In this document: piece by piece, positions 28,201 through 41,028 of the stretch
Position numbering within the stretch: the stretch's first letter is position 1
How the letters are laid out: every line of letters begins with the position of its first letter
Assembly: GCA_037783545.1 (NCBI GenBank)
Contig: JBBELK010000058.1
Coordinates: 2,232,001-2,296,000, forward strand
DNA from: Henricia sp. BOLD:AAB3569
Taxonomy: Eukaryota > Echinodermata > Asteroidea > Spinulosida > Echinasteridae
DNA: 64,000 nucleotides
Direction of reading: 5' to 3'
Translations under genes and position numbers: made by a program
Notes under the pieces: generated by a model
What the model was told of the DNA's origin: nothing
Seen by the model: the letters and a program-made list of their open reading frames with translations, nothing else
Databases searched by the model: none

Positions 28201-31200
28201 CACGAAATACGCAGCTCCATAGCAAAGGCATGTAGCTGCGTATTTCGTGGCATGATTTTGGTGCGCGTGCATTGCTGACGAGCCTGTGCCTTTAAGCCTT
28301 TGAACACTTCCCAGCATAGCAACAAAAATTTAGTCTGGTGAAGTGGATACTAAGTGCGCATGTGAAAGGAAGTACGTCAGTGCACCAGACGCTATTCATG
28401 TGAAACAGGCAACACGCTAAATTGCGATCTACAAACAATATTCATCTACGGGCAGCCAGTACTGTGTATATTTATGGTCATCGGTCTCCAGTATATAGTT
28501 GATTTGTGTACATAATCCAGATTTAATAAGTCACGCAAAGCGTAGTCACAACTGCAGTAAGCTCATTACCGTGAGAGGACCATCTGCTACCAGTAGTCAC
28601 CACTGCACATTTGTAAACCGACTGAGCTAATAAATAGCTTATTATGATTGGCTTATGACAAGTGGGCCACTGAATTCGCATGCAATAGTGATGCATAATT
28701 GTTTAGCAGCTGTTTGCACTACTCAAGATATGGATTGGATGATAAATGGATGGGGGGAAACTAAGTACCTTTTCCAGTCAGTTTTAAAAGCTCGATACAA
28801 ATGTGGACAAATGTCCATGAGTTTGGGAAATCTGGATGCAGTGAAAAGCAACTTGGCTCCACCGTGATTCGAACCGCAGACCCTCTGCTTAATGTGCAGA
28901 CGCCCTACCAATTGAGCTATGAAGCCAACTGGTGGTCTCGAATCATGGCAGCGCAGTTGTTCCTCACTGATTGGGATTGGCCATCACGTGAGCTTAGCAA
29001 GCCATACAGAGGGATAAACCCTTCAATGAGATAACCACCCCTCCCAGAGATCATTGTGAAAAGCCGAATAAGGGAAAGTTCAAATTTACCCAATCTAACT
29101 AAATCATTACAGTTCAACAACTTGCAGAAAACAATTGCAACACTGAGAGAAAAATTTGGGTTCATAGGGAAAACCCGAGGGAGTATACCACTGTGGCCTA
29201 TAGCTCAGCTGGTAGAGCATCTGCCCAGTGAGTCAGAGGTCTCAGGTTCGAATCCCAATAAGGCCCTTACAATTTTTCTCTCATTCCAAGTTTAGATTGG
29301 AAAGGAATAAATAGACATTCAAGCCAATGGCCTCGTGACCTGCTGAGTATGCCCGATACCCCTTCAAGATACACTTTCCGAGGCCAACATAGCCAAACTG
29401 AATTGCTTACAGTACCAAAAATGCTTATCAACAGTTCAGCTTACCAGTTTAACAAAATGTTCTTGTACATGTACCAGTATGTTACCCAAGTATAAAGCCT
29501 CTGGTCTAACGACTTAGCAAGTTTACTAATCCAGTGTGATGATGATGATGATGACACCGATTTGACAGCAGCTGTCAATGCAATTATCTATGGCTGCTGT
29601 CATATGCAGCCTTGACCTCACAAACTTCACCTCTTGTCAATAGTTGTCAGTACTGGTAGGTCAGGGTAACCAACCAATAAGGTCATCATTGGTAATTCTT
29701 ACACTTTTTGGTCTCCTTGGGAAAAAAATTCTAAAGTGTGTTGGCATTGGACTAATTTTTGTAAAAAGTTAGGGTGAGTCACTGTTAATATTCGATTGTG
29801 GTACATGTACATAAACATGTAATTCTTCTACATGTATGCATCATAAACTTGTATATATTCAGGGCTTGAAATTAACGGAGGCCACGGAGGCCATTGCCTC
29901 TGTTGCCCCTATTCTTGGCCTTGGTGCCCTTTTGCGATCCTCCCATAGACTTTTTAATTTTCCAATGGAGGTGCCCTTTTTAAAACAGAAATGGCAGTGC
30001 CCTTTCAGTGACGAATTTCAAGCCCTGTATATTTATTTTCAGCTCATGACAATGTTCTTCGCCACATAAAACCTGGATAAACTGTATCATACACCTCATC
30101 ATTTAGGTCCACACAGAAGTTACATGACCACAACATGTTTTTACATGGTTTTACATTACAATGCATGTCCTCGTGGGACTTTCCAGTGATGTAAAATTGT
30201 CAATGTAATTCTTTCGCGACCCAGCTCATCCTGTAAAATTTACAGCAATGGAACGTAAAACTGACAATCGACAGTCAACACTTTGGGTGTTTTCCGGCTG
30301 TCCACATTGGGATAAATTTCATTAAACTACATTACATGTAGTGATGCATGATCTCCATTATCTCTGTAAGGTAGGTAAGTCGTTTTACGAGCCAATTGGC
30401 TCATTACGGCCGGTACTCATCCCCGGTTTCCGTGGCATGGAGTGACTAGGACCAATGCTACATGTACTGATCCTCCTGGATGGGATGCCAGTCCATCGCA
30501 GGTCTACCCCCAGCAACTTAGTTGGGTTTCCCCAACCGTATTTGCTGGTCCCCATTTATACACCTGGGTGGAGAGAGACAACGTGGAGTGAAGTGTCTTG
30601 TCCAAGGACACAACGCGGTGCAATGGCCAGGTTTCGAACCTGGTTTTACCAAAATTAGTCCAATGTGGACACAGCCAAAGGTGAATTCACACTCTGCCTT
30701 TTCGCACGTAAATGCGACGCGTGTCGTTTTGAGAAAAGTGATGTGAAATGAAGCACAGACCACAGAATCGACTTGGGTGGAAAGCTTTTTGGGGATTCTG
30801 TGGTTTCCAGTGTGTTGTTTTACTCCAAATTTCCTCTACGCCGCTTTTTCTCAAAACGACGAGCGTCGCATTTACGTGTGAAAAGACTCGGTGTAAATCC
30901 ACCGAAAGGCATTGTTCAACTACACCAAGTTGTTACATGCAGTTGTCTAGGCAATGGCTCAACACTAAAAATCACTGAACCGTAACCTTGTCTTTTGCAG
31001 TGTGATGCTTTGATCGCTCAATATTTAGAGCAAATTACCATGGCAACCCACATTACACTTCAGCTCTTCATTTTCTGAAAATACTGGTTGGACCAGTGCA
31101 ATTTTTTGGCTAACACGGTGCATGAATGGGTTTGGAAGTTGCACCATACGATTGTTACATGTATCTCACTGCTAAAACAGTAAAATGAACCTAACCATCT

Positions 31201-34200
31201 TGGAGGGTGAATTTAGTGTTGAGAACAGTTGCAAAAATGCAGATAGTTTCAAAAAATCTTCGGCTTCAATTCAATTCAATTGACATTTATTTCGCACTCT
31301 CGATGAACAATAATTTAGAGAACATTACTAGTAAGCTGATAATATTAAGCTGTCATAATTAGTTAAATTGTGTTTGATTAAGTATTCGGAGAATACATGT
31401 ATCAGCCAGAGCAATTGACTCAGAATTACATGAAATAGTGTCTGTGGCTCTTAAACAACAGTGGCAGTATACCGTATATAGGAAAACGTACAATTTGTAC
31501 TGAAAGCACTACATGTGCATACATATACATGCACATGTTAAATGAAATGGTTTCTTTCTGTACATTATCCCAACTCCAGCTGACTTGTGCTCTCAGCTGG
31601 TCATTGCCAATTAACTGAATATTTTAACAGTCTGTTCATCAGTCTAAATGTCACAGATGTCATTGTCTAGTTATTTCATCTCAGAGGATTGCTCTTGTTT
31701 CTTCATCTGCACTTACTTATCAAAGTAAAAGAACCCCTACAAAGTGTATACTGCTGTTTAATGTTGCATTTGGGGGATCATTTGGGGTGGATTTTTAAAA
31801 TGCAGTTTACATGAGGAATAAGGCAAGAAATTGAGACCGACTTTCTAAATGAAACACTTGAAAATGCCAAAAAATTGATCACTTATTTGTTCTTTGTATC
31901 TTGTTTCGCTTTATATTAAATGCGATTTAGGTATATGTACATTTAGCTTTGAGTTTAATAAAGACCGTGAGATTTAACATGAGATTTAACATGGGATTTA
32001 ACATGAGATTTAACATGGGATTTAACATGGGATTTAACATGGGATTTAACATGGGATTTAACATGGGATTTAACATGGGATTTAACATGGGATCTAACAT
32101 GAGATTTAACAATTAAAATTAACACACTTGTGTAGATCTTTTAGCTTCCTAAAATGCTGTTTTGAGGAACATACATACTGTACATGTGCACAAAATTCCT
32201 TTTTAATTACAGCTAGCTCAGCACTGATCTTACATTATCCAGATTTGGTTTTTCAGACCATCTCCTGAGGTACTTCTTTCCGGGTACGATCGTACATACA
32301 TGTACTTGCAGCTGGGTGGAAACGTGCTTGTGAAGGTGACAAATTTCTGTGCGCTGCATGAAGATTCGATGTCTCACTTTTTGTAAAAACAAGCTGGGTT
32401 GGTGAAGGTGCTAATTCCGTATTTTGCGAATTGTTTTGTGGAAACACGAACAACGAAAAGAGGAAAATGGAATCCAACCACACGAAAAAGAGCAAATGAG
32501 GAAACTCATTTTTAAACAAAAAGACTAAAGGAAGAAGACAAAATAAATAAATAAATAACAAAATTTAAAAGGAGGAAATTGGCTTAAAAGAGATTTCATG
32601 TGCCTGGTGTATAAACATAAAATTGAACTAAATGCAGCTGTTTCTTGTGTTTTACACAGAGTAAGTACGGTACAGTATACACCGTATCGTTTTTTTGTTC
32701 CTTGTAGCATGCATGGTTTTGCATTTTGTGCTTACATTGTTAACAAATTTAATAAGTTGGCCCACAAGATGGCAGCTACTTGATGCAGTCTATACAAGTC
32801 ATGTACATGTACTGTACCTATTGTACATGTACATCTGCACATTACTTTTAAAACATGAAACAGCTGTTGGTGCTATTCTGTAAGAACCAGCTGACGAAAT
32901 ATTTGTATAAGCACTTGAATTAATAAGGAGGGTACATGTATCCAAACTTATATTTTATCTAGCTGTTTCATGTTCAGACCAAATGTACTTTATTATTCTT
33001 ACAGCAGAAACTGCCTACAAGAATGATAAAACAAATTTTGTCAACATGAAACAGCCGTATGAAATTCACAGACAAGACAGGTCTGTGACTGCACAGGCTA
33101 TGTGATTAACAGTTACGTACTACCCTTTCTGCACCAAGTTCTCCCCAGATCATTGGCATTTTCCAGCGCTATGCCCAAGGGGATTTTGTATAACCTTATC
33201 GAAATGAAGACAGTCGTTGAAGACGCTTCTTTAGCTGGTTGCGGAGTGCCGACCGGCCCGCCGCTAGATCCAATATGCCTCTGAGATTCAAAGGTGTGCG
33301 GGGGTAAAATATTATTGTTATTATTGCCTTGCAGATATGCATTCAAGCATTGATGTGGTAATAAGCGGATGTGAGATGGGGCCAACCCTTGAGGCAGTTT
33401 GTACATGTACATGTATGTATAGAGGAATGTGCCAGGCAGACACTTTTGTCCAATGCTTTTTCCCATTGTCAATATTTCTGTGAATCCCAAACATACTACA
33501 TGTATACACCGATTTCTGCCTGAAGGCAAAACATGATACAATGTTATGTCGGTGTCACAATTTCACCTTTGCAGATAAAATTTCCAAAGTCTGCTTCTAA
33601 AGGGGCATGCCTTTCACAATCTTAATTTCATTGTCCATACATGTACAGATAAACTTGGCAAGTTTTAAAAGTTGTGTAAAAGAATAAGTTTTCTTGTTAC
33701 ATTGCACAATCATTTTAAATTTTTTGTTGTAGTATTAACGCAGGTTTTCTATTTTTGCGTCATATGCAAAATCAAATCTGTATGTTGCCTGCGACCATGT
33801 AAACAAACTAATTAGGCCTACGTGTATAGGGCATTTCATGTCTCCAAACATCCCAAAATAAGTCTTTTCCCCACAAGACCGAATCTCGGGGGTGGCCCCA
33901 GGGCGATGCGGGGGTGAAAATAATGCCTCAATTCCCACTTCATATTCTCACTCATGAGTTACCCCCAAAACTGCTCTTTCCCCAGGGCGATGGAGGAATC
34001 AGATAAAATGCCTTGCTTACGGGCACAAGTACCTTGACTGGTTCCAAACTCACAACCAGTGAGTGTTTCCAGGTTTGTGGGACAATGATCCACTTCGCTT
34101 GGCCATGATACTCCTCTCGAAAACTTTTATCTCTCAAAACGATTTATTTTGCTTAATCCTGTGTCAATAGACTACTAAAGTACGGCATTAGATACCAGGG

Positions 34201-37200
34201 TAACTGGGTTTAGACATTCGCTGGTAACCTTAAATGTCCATTCCCAAAGTGCAGAGAAATAGACCACCAGTTTTAGTGTAGACCTACCGATAGTAAACTT
34301 GTCAACGATGGGTACTTTTTACTTTTCCTGGCCAACTGCTGCCCAGGAAAATTGACCAGGGAACTTTTCCCAAGACCATCAGTCCAATGCGAACACAGCG
34401 AGTCAGTAAAAGCGCTTTGGAAACCTACGTCTAGGCTGTGAAGGTCAAACTGCTAAGGGACAAAGAGTCTAAATGCGGACAGCAGTAAAATTTAGCCATT
34501 TTTCATTTTGGCATCGTCTTGGTAAGACCTCCCGAAAAACAAGTCCAATGCGGACATGGCTATATTCAATACTCTTCAGTTCACTGGAGTAGGCCAGGAA
34601 AACACAAGCTGAAAAACACATCAACAGCCAAATAATTACAAAACAACATTTCCTGATCTCATCTTCTGTTTGAGTGCCTCACAGTGGTGTCTATTTTCCA
34701 CAAATATTTGGCTGACATTTACCATGGAGCTTCTCTGGGGGCATTTTTACATCTGAATGCGTCAATCAGCCTCCGGTAATGTGCCTCTGCTAATTATGTG
34801 ACATTATCACTGTGCATGCACTGATGCTAGATTTTACCATCATGATGATGGATATGTGCATGTAAAGTATTGTTGGAAGTACAGTGTCAATTGCTAAATG
34901 AAATATCACAAAATTCTGGATTTTTGATATCGTGGTTACATGTACAGTGTTGTGAAGAAAACCTGATTTTTTTAAATTCAAAACATTCAAATTATTGAAG
35001 TCTAAAGGGCTGTGGAAATTTCATTTGCTATTCAAATATCCTTATAAAATATTACATTGAATATTATTCGTTAAAATCACAACTTTTGTGCATACATGTA
35101 AACTCAAAATCCAACAATATTGTACTGCAAAGCATGATGCTGCAACAAATAAACTTTTATCATTCTAGAGAAGAATTAGAGTTATATTGTCCGTGGTTCT
35201 CAGCAAATTCAGTTTGTTTTCCTCCGAACGATTTTTTAAAGCATTTACTTTTATTTTAACAAAAAAACATCATACTTTGTATTTTAGGCAACCCTGTGAA
35301 AAACACTGTTAGTATACGGCCGTTTTTGCGTCTTACCTAAACTTGCCCAAGTCTGACTCGGCAAGTCAGGACTCGTGTCCTGTCTGATCTCTTTTCTTTT
35401 GCCTCGGGAAAAGAGAAAACAGATTAGACAGGCTACTAGTCCAGAGGGCGCACTGAACGCTGCGCATTATGGACCAAACACGGAAAGTCAGACTTGGGCA
35501 AGTCTACGTCTTACCGTGAGTTGAAGTATTGGCGGACCACCAATAATCCGAGTATTGACAGTAATTGTTCGATAACTAAACGTTGGTTGATTTTTTTTGT
35601 TGATGTCTTATTTGAAAGCGATTAACTTTTGTTTCTAGAAAAATATCAATTGAAGAAAAAAAAATTTTTTCGCGGTGCCACACCCAAAACGCATGGACAA
35701 TACATCTTTAAAGTCCTTCCACATACATGTACATGTTTAGTTTTGGTCTCCCATATGATCTGGCCAATAAGGAAAGGTTGTATGTCGGACATTCCAAGAT
35801 ACATGGAACGTCAATGGTAATAATGACTAAAAACTTTGGCACTGCAAACATGTAGCACATCATTGCTAAAAATATGTTACTTCATGGAAAAGATAGTTAA
35901 ACATTCTCAGGATACCAAGATTGTACTGGGTGCATTCGTCAGACCAAAGTAATTTTACTATGCACATGTGGAATTCATACCGAACGAAAAACTGTTGGTG
36001 AAAGGTATGCACTGCAGCACAATGCCATTTGATATGTACTTGAAATGAATATAAGGAAATGATTCCACACATGTTTGTTTAAGTAAAATCTTGATGTCAA
36101 AATTTGTTAACTCAAGGCAAGAATTCATTCCAAAAGTACAGCAAACCATACTGTAACCAGGGACCTGGCTGCAGATAATGGCCTGAGCTGAATGTCCGGG
36201 TCCCTTGCCAGTCTTACACCGTTCATGTATTTACACTAAAAACAAGGCAGATAAAGATTCAGCATTTTTATTGCAACTGCCGAACCTGATCACTTGCCGC
36301 ATCTAGACTGTGTACGGTACCGGTACACTACACATCTCGATGCGGGTTTAATCTGCCTTTTAAACTGCAAATTAAGTCGCTGCTAAATTATGCACACTAC
36401 GCGTATTGTACGGTGCTGTTTTCGCACTTGGTCCATTTTCGCACTTGTGCTGGATTCGTCGGTGAATGCTATCACACGATGCACATACACAAGCTTCGTT
36501 CCAAGGACACTCAAACTGCCGAATCTGTATTCAGGTAGCATTTACACTTGCAACCCATGGGAGTACTGCGGGGTTCAACCCTACCCAAAAGGCGAATTTA
36601 AAAAATTGAATCAGTTCCGGGTATGATCTGCCTTTTTTATTCCACCTTTTGTGTATAGACTTGGTGTCTAACCGGCTTCAACTTTTTGGAAAATGCAGGA
36701 TTCAATAAATTTGGCAAAGACGCATTAAGTATAAATGGCCCTTCAAACATACGGGTTAAAGGCCCATTATATCATTTGCAGATGCAACTTATTTTTACGA
36801 ATTCCAGGAACAACAGCATTACATAACTTAAGAATAGTCAGGATTGGGCAAGTCAGAATTGGGCAAGTCTACGTCTTACCATGAGTTGAATTATTGGCGG
36901 ACCACCAATAATCCAAAATATTGACAGTACTTGTTCGATAACTAAATGTTGTACGATTTATTTGTTTTCGTTGATGTCTCATTTGAAAGCTATTAAGAAT
37001 AGTCTTGATAAACTGCCTTGTAGAAGTTTTAGCCACATAGATGCAGTAACACTTCAGAAAACCTTAAAAATATATGCATGGTTTTTGTGTTGAATGAATA
37101 GTTGAATGAATTTGTTTGCGATTTTTTTTTTAATAAAGCACTTTTAGTTCGCAATTTCTGTCGACACTTTTAGTTGGGTTTATCTCGTCAACTCATGAAG

Positions 37201-40200
37201 TAAAATTTTAAGTCACTGCAGATGACGAAATGAGCTTTAAGACTGGCCATCCAATCTTTATTCCCTTAGTATCATTTGGTTATGTCTCTTTAAGACACAG
37301 GTGTCTGCCCAGGGTAGGTGTCTGCTCAGAATTCCAGGGCAGCCTGCACGGTACAGGTAATGCAGTTTGCTCCTGGGGTATCTGTCTGTCACCTCAATGA
37401 GGTTGGAAAGTGCAGGTGCAAACTGAAGGAGGTAATAAGGTAATCAGCATTGATGCCACGGTGCCAGCTTCACTAGCTCTGATGATAATTCTCTTCAGTC
37501 TTGCTACATGTACATGCTGAATTCTGGGGCATAACTTCTTTTTATGTTGTCAGAAATAATTTGTGCTGTATGTTTCATGTAACCAATTAGTGCCCAGCAT
37601 TTTGAACATAAATTTGATTCCTGCCCTCAGCCGTATAATGCAGTACCACTGTTGATTAGTGTATAATGCCATTCTTGTGTATTGCTCTGACAAGTGTAAT
37701 TCATAAAATGCTTTAAATAGCATGTCTTTGTCATTAGTTAATTTTTAAGATCTGGACAGGCGAGACGCTGGCAGCTGGAAGTAGATGTTTATGGAGCCAC
37801 TGTGAGCAGCACACTGTAGTGAAATACATGTAGTTTAATTAATTCTAATTTAAAAAAAAACATAATTTTGACACAATAAGTGCAGTGCATTTCTTAACGA
37901 TTTCCCAACCACAATCTTTCACACAAATGTGCTGCAACTAACTAGACTAGACACTTTATACATGTACCGGTATATGTCCATCCATACAGCACCAGATCAC
38001 ATACTTTGTCCGTACAGCGCAGTGCGGGTTTATTTTTAGTTGAATCATGGAGGAAGAAAAACAACAACTCATTAACCATGCATGGTAAATTGTTATATCG
38101 ATACACCCCAATGCCGCTTTGTTATAAACTGTTTTGCCCACTTTCCTCGTAAACTACTGCGAGTGTAGACGTCAAAAGCAGTTACAAGTGAATTTCTCCT
38201 AAACAAGTCTTCCGCTACACCGATGCGGAAATCTTGGCGTGTTTAAACGTCCTCCAGCATAAAGTGGTTAAAACACAACAAAATATTTAAAAAGATCAAG
38301 AAACTAAACTTGAGTGCCGTGTCTTTTTTGTCCGTTTGAACTGTGAAACTTTATTATTAGTTTATTAATGACAGGGAACATTTTTATTTCTTAAATGAAA
38401 GACAGTAAAAATCACAGTATGAGTATTATGATGTAGCGCTATGTATTAATTTAGCCCACTAGCCCGTCGGACTACCGACACAATGTACAAAATGTAGCTA
38501 GTAGACCTCCGTCAAAAACCACTAGTCTCGGACTAGCGGACTAGTGCTAATTTCGACCCCTGATGTTTGTGCACATACCGGTAGGTTAAACATGCATCAT
38601 TGACCAATAAAGTGCCATCACTGGCCACAACGTGCACATTCCAATATAATGAATCAATATTTTCTTTCTGAGACTGTATTATAACTTTTGGAAGTCTGTG
38701 CGAATGGACTTTGAACAAAGACAATGCAACGTTTGACATGTACTGATTTTGGATAGTGTTTGCTTTCTTTGTCACAACTCGCAATCAAATACCGGAAGAT
38801 ATACTGGTACATGGACTTGAGGGGAAAAACAAACACGAACAAGTGGCAGTGCTTTGGCACTTGAAACAAAAACAGGAAATATGAATGCATACATGTACAC
38901 TGCACCAACATTGTGTAATCTACACTACAGGTATAATTTGTCTGCCGGATATTTGTGCTGTCTCTGATATTTTTTTAAGCACTTGAAAAAAAAAGCTACC
39001 TTTTTGTTGCTCCCAAAAGTCACCCATGTTTAACCCATGTATTTGCACTCAAAAGCCATAATGTGACCCACTCTGGATAAGGCACATGTACGTAGTATAA
39101 GTCGCGCAAGTTAAAATCTTTGGGGGATCCACGTTCATTAAAATACCAAAAACACAATGAAATTCCAGGTGGAGCACGGACATTCCAGGCGGTATCTGGG
39201 CCCTGCCAGTTATTTCCATTGTGCTTTTGTATTTTAATGAGCGTGGATCCGCCACAGATTTGTACTTATTGTCGCGAAAACTTCATCTAGCCTGCGCGAC
39301 TTATACTATCTTTTTATAGAGAGGGTCACATATCTTTTACAAATGTACGCTGTGTACATACATGCAGGAAGGTACCGGCACCACATTGGACAGAAAATTT
39401 GAAAAATGTTGTCAACTGCATGTATACCGGTACACGTAGGCCTACAACAAAACCCTTCAGTATAAATTTTGATAATTGCAAATGACACAAGTACATGTAC
39501 ATACTGTACATATGTACCGTACAATGGGACTCTAAGTCTCACACAACATGCAACTTACCACTGGGTTTTCACGCCAAAGGACCAACTTTCAGCTTTGGAA
39601 TAAGTTTCAATGTAGATAATTACATAATCCGTCAAACTTCACACCAACAGTGGTTATATTCTCCGATTGTTAATCCATTGAAATCGGTGAGAAAGTCTGG
39701 CTCTGTACTTTCAATTCCATATGTACCTTCAGGCAATTTTCTTTGTGAATGCATACAGGTAGAGAATACCCGCACATTTTTTCGATTGAATACTTGTCAT
39801 GACAAATGAATTGGACAAAAATGCAGTAATTCTTAGCATGACCTTTTGTTGGTCAGTGGAGTGCATTGAAGCATGTCCTTCAAAGCAGCACAATATACCA
39901 TGGGGAAAATAAGCCTTGTTTCTCCCAACTTGTACCTGCATGGGTACAATTTCATGAAACCTGTAACCACACATTTTCTGCTTTACGTGTACATGCTGCT
40001 GCATGCCAAAAGGTCGTGTTTATGGACACATGTTTATTGTGTACCACAAGTATGGACAAATGTGTGGAAACACTATAGGCCTTTTCACACTATGAAAAAT
40101 CTCCGGGTTGTACACGGGTCTGACACGTGTTGACTTTTCACTCTACAACATTTCAACGTGTAGAGCGCTCGACCCACGTTAAAACTAACCCACCTCGGGA

Positions 40201-40990
40201 GGTGGGTTGAGAGAACTCGATCCGTGTAGAGAAGTTCGACATGTTGAAAACCACAGTCTGAATGCATCTGGGTTAAGTTTGGACCCGTGTAGATTTGGGA
40301 GCACAGCAGCGATGTGGGGGATTTTCCGATTTGACCTGTATTGATAGCCAGCCGTATGTGTGAAACGATCGCACGATACAAGGAAGAATGCTGTAGAAAA
40401 AATGCTGGTGTTGCGTTTAGTAGTGTGAAAACGTAGCCGATTTGACCCGTGTTGAAATGTTTAAAAGTCTACACGTGTTGGAACCGTGTAGATTTCGACA
40501 CAGGTCGGACGTTTATATAGTGTGAAAAGGCCTATAGTGTACTTTAAACACTAATTTGAGTTTGACCACTTTCAATAGAATAGGGTGGCATGCTGTCATG
40601 ATCTTTTCCATTAACCTTTGTGAAGTGACCTACATATATATATATATATATATATATATAACACGGCTTAAACCTGAATAGGAAGACCGATTTGGGGTTA
40701 AACAATAGTATTGGGACGACCGGTCGTGTTAGGACGACCGATCGCCGGTCGTCCTAACAACAATGGCTCCAAAAAGCGTCTTAACTTGGTCGAAATGCAT
40801 TTTTATTAGGTTTGTAACCATTTCTATTAGGGCACGCACCATTTTCGTCTAGATTGCAAAAAATGGTTTTATAGAGATTTTGAGGAGAAAATTAGTGTCA
40901 ATTTACGATCTTTTTACCGAGAATTTTGTGGTTTTAGTGGTCACTCGCGGCATTCTAGCCAAAAGTGTCGTCCTATTCGGGGATCGGCAG

Positions 40991-41028
<38 letters not shown>

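Noticed and set aside
28852-28925. tRNA gene on the minus strand
   Set aside because: It folds as a tRNA but lacks T33, and the same unit with body and tail recurs at 58425-58710, so it is a SINE head.
31974-32112. CRISPR array or Asn-Pro-Met-Leu repeat protein
   Set aside because: Units are 12 bp with no spacers, inside a eukaryotic intron; the frame is a by-product of the tandem repeat.
40085-40381. ORFs of 70-100 codons near 40 kb
   Set aside because: They lie inside the CACTATAGGCC MITE and reflect its internal repeats.
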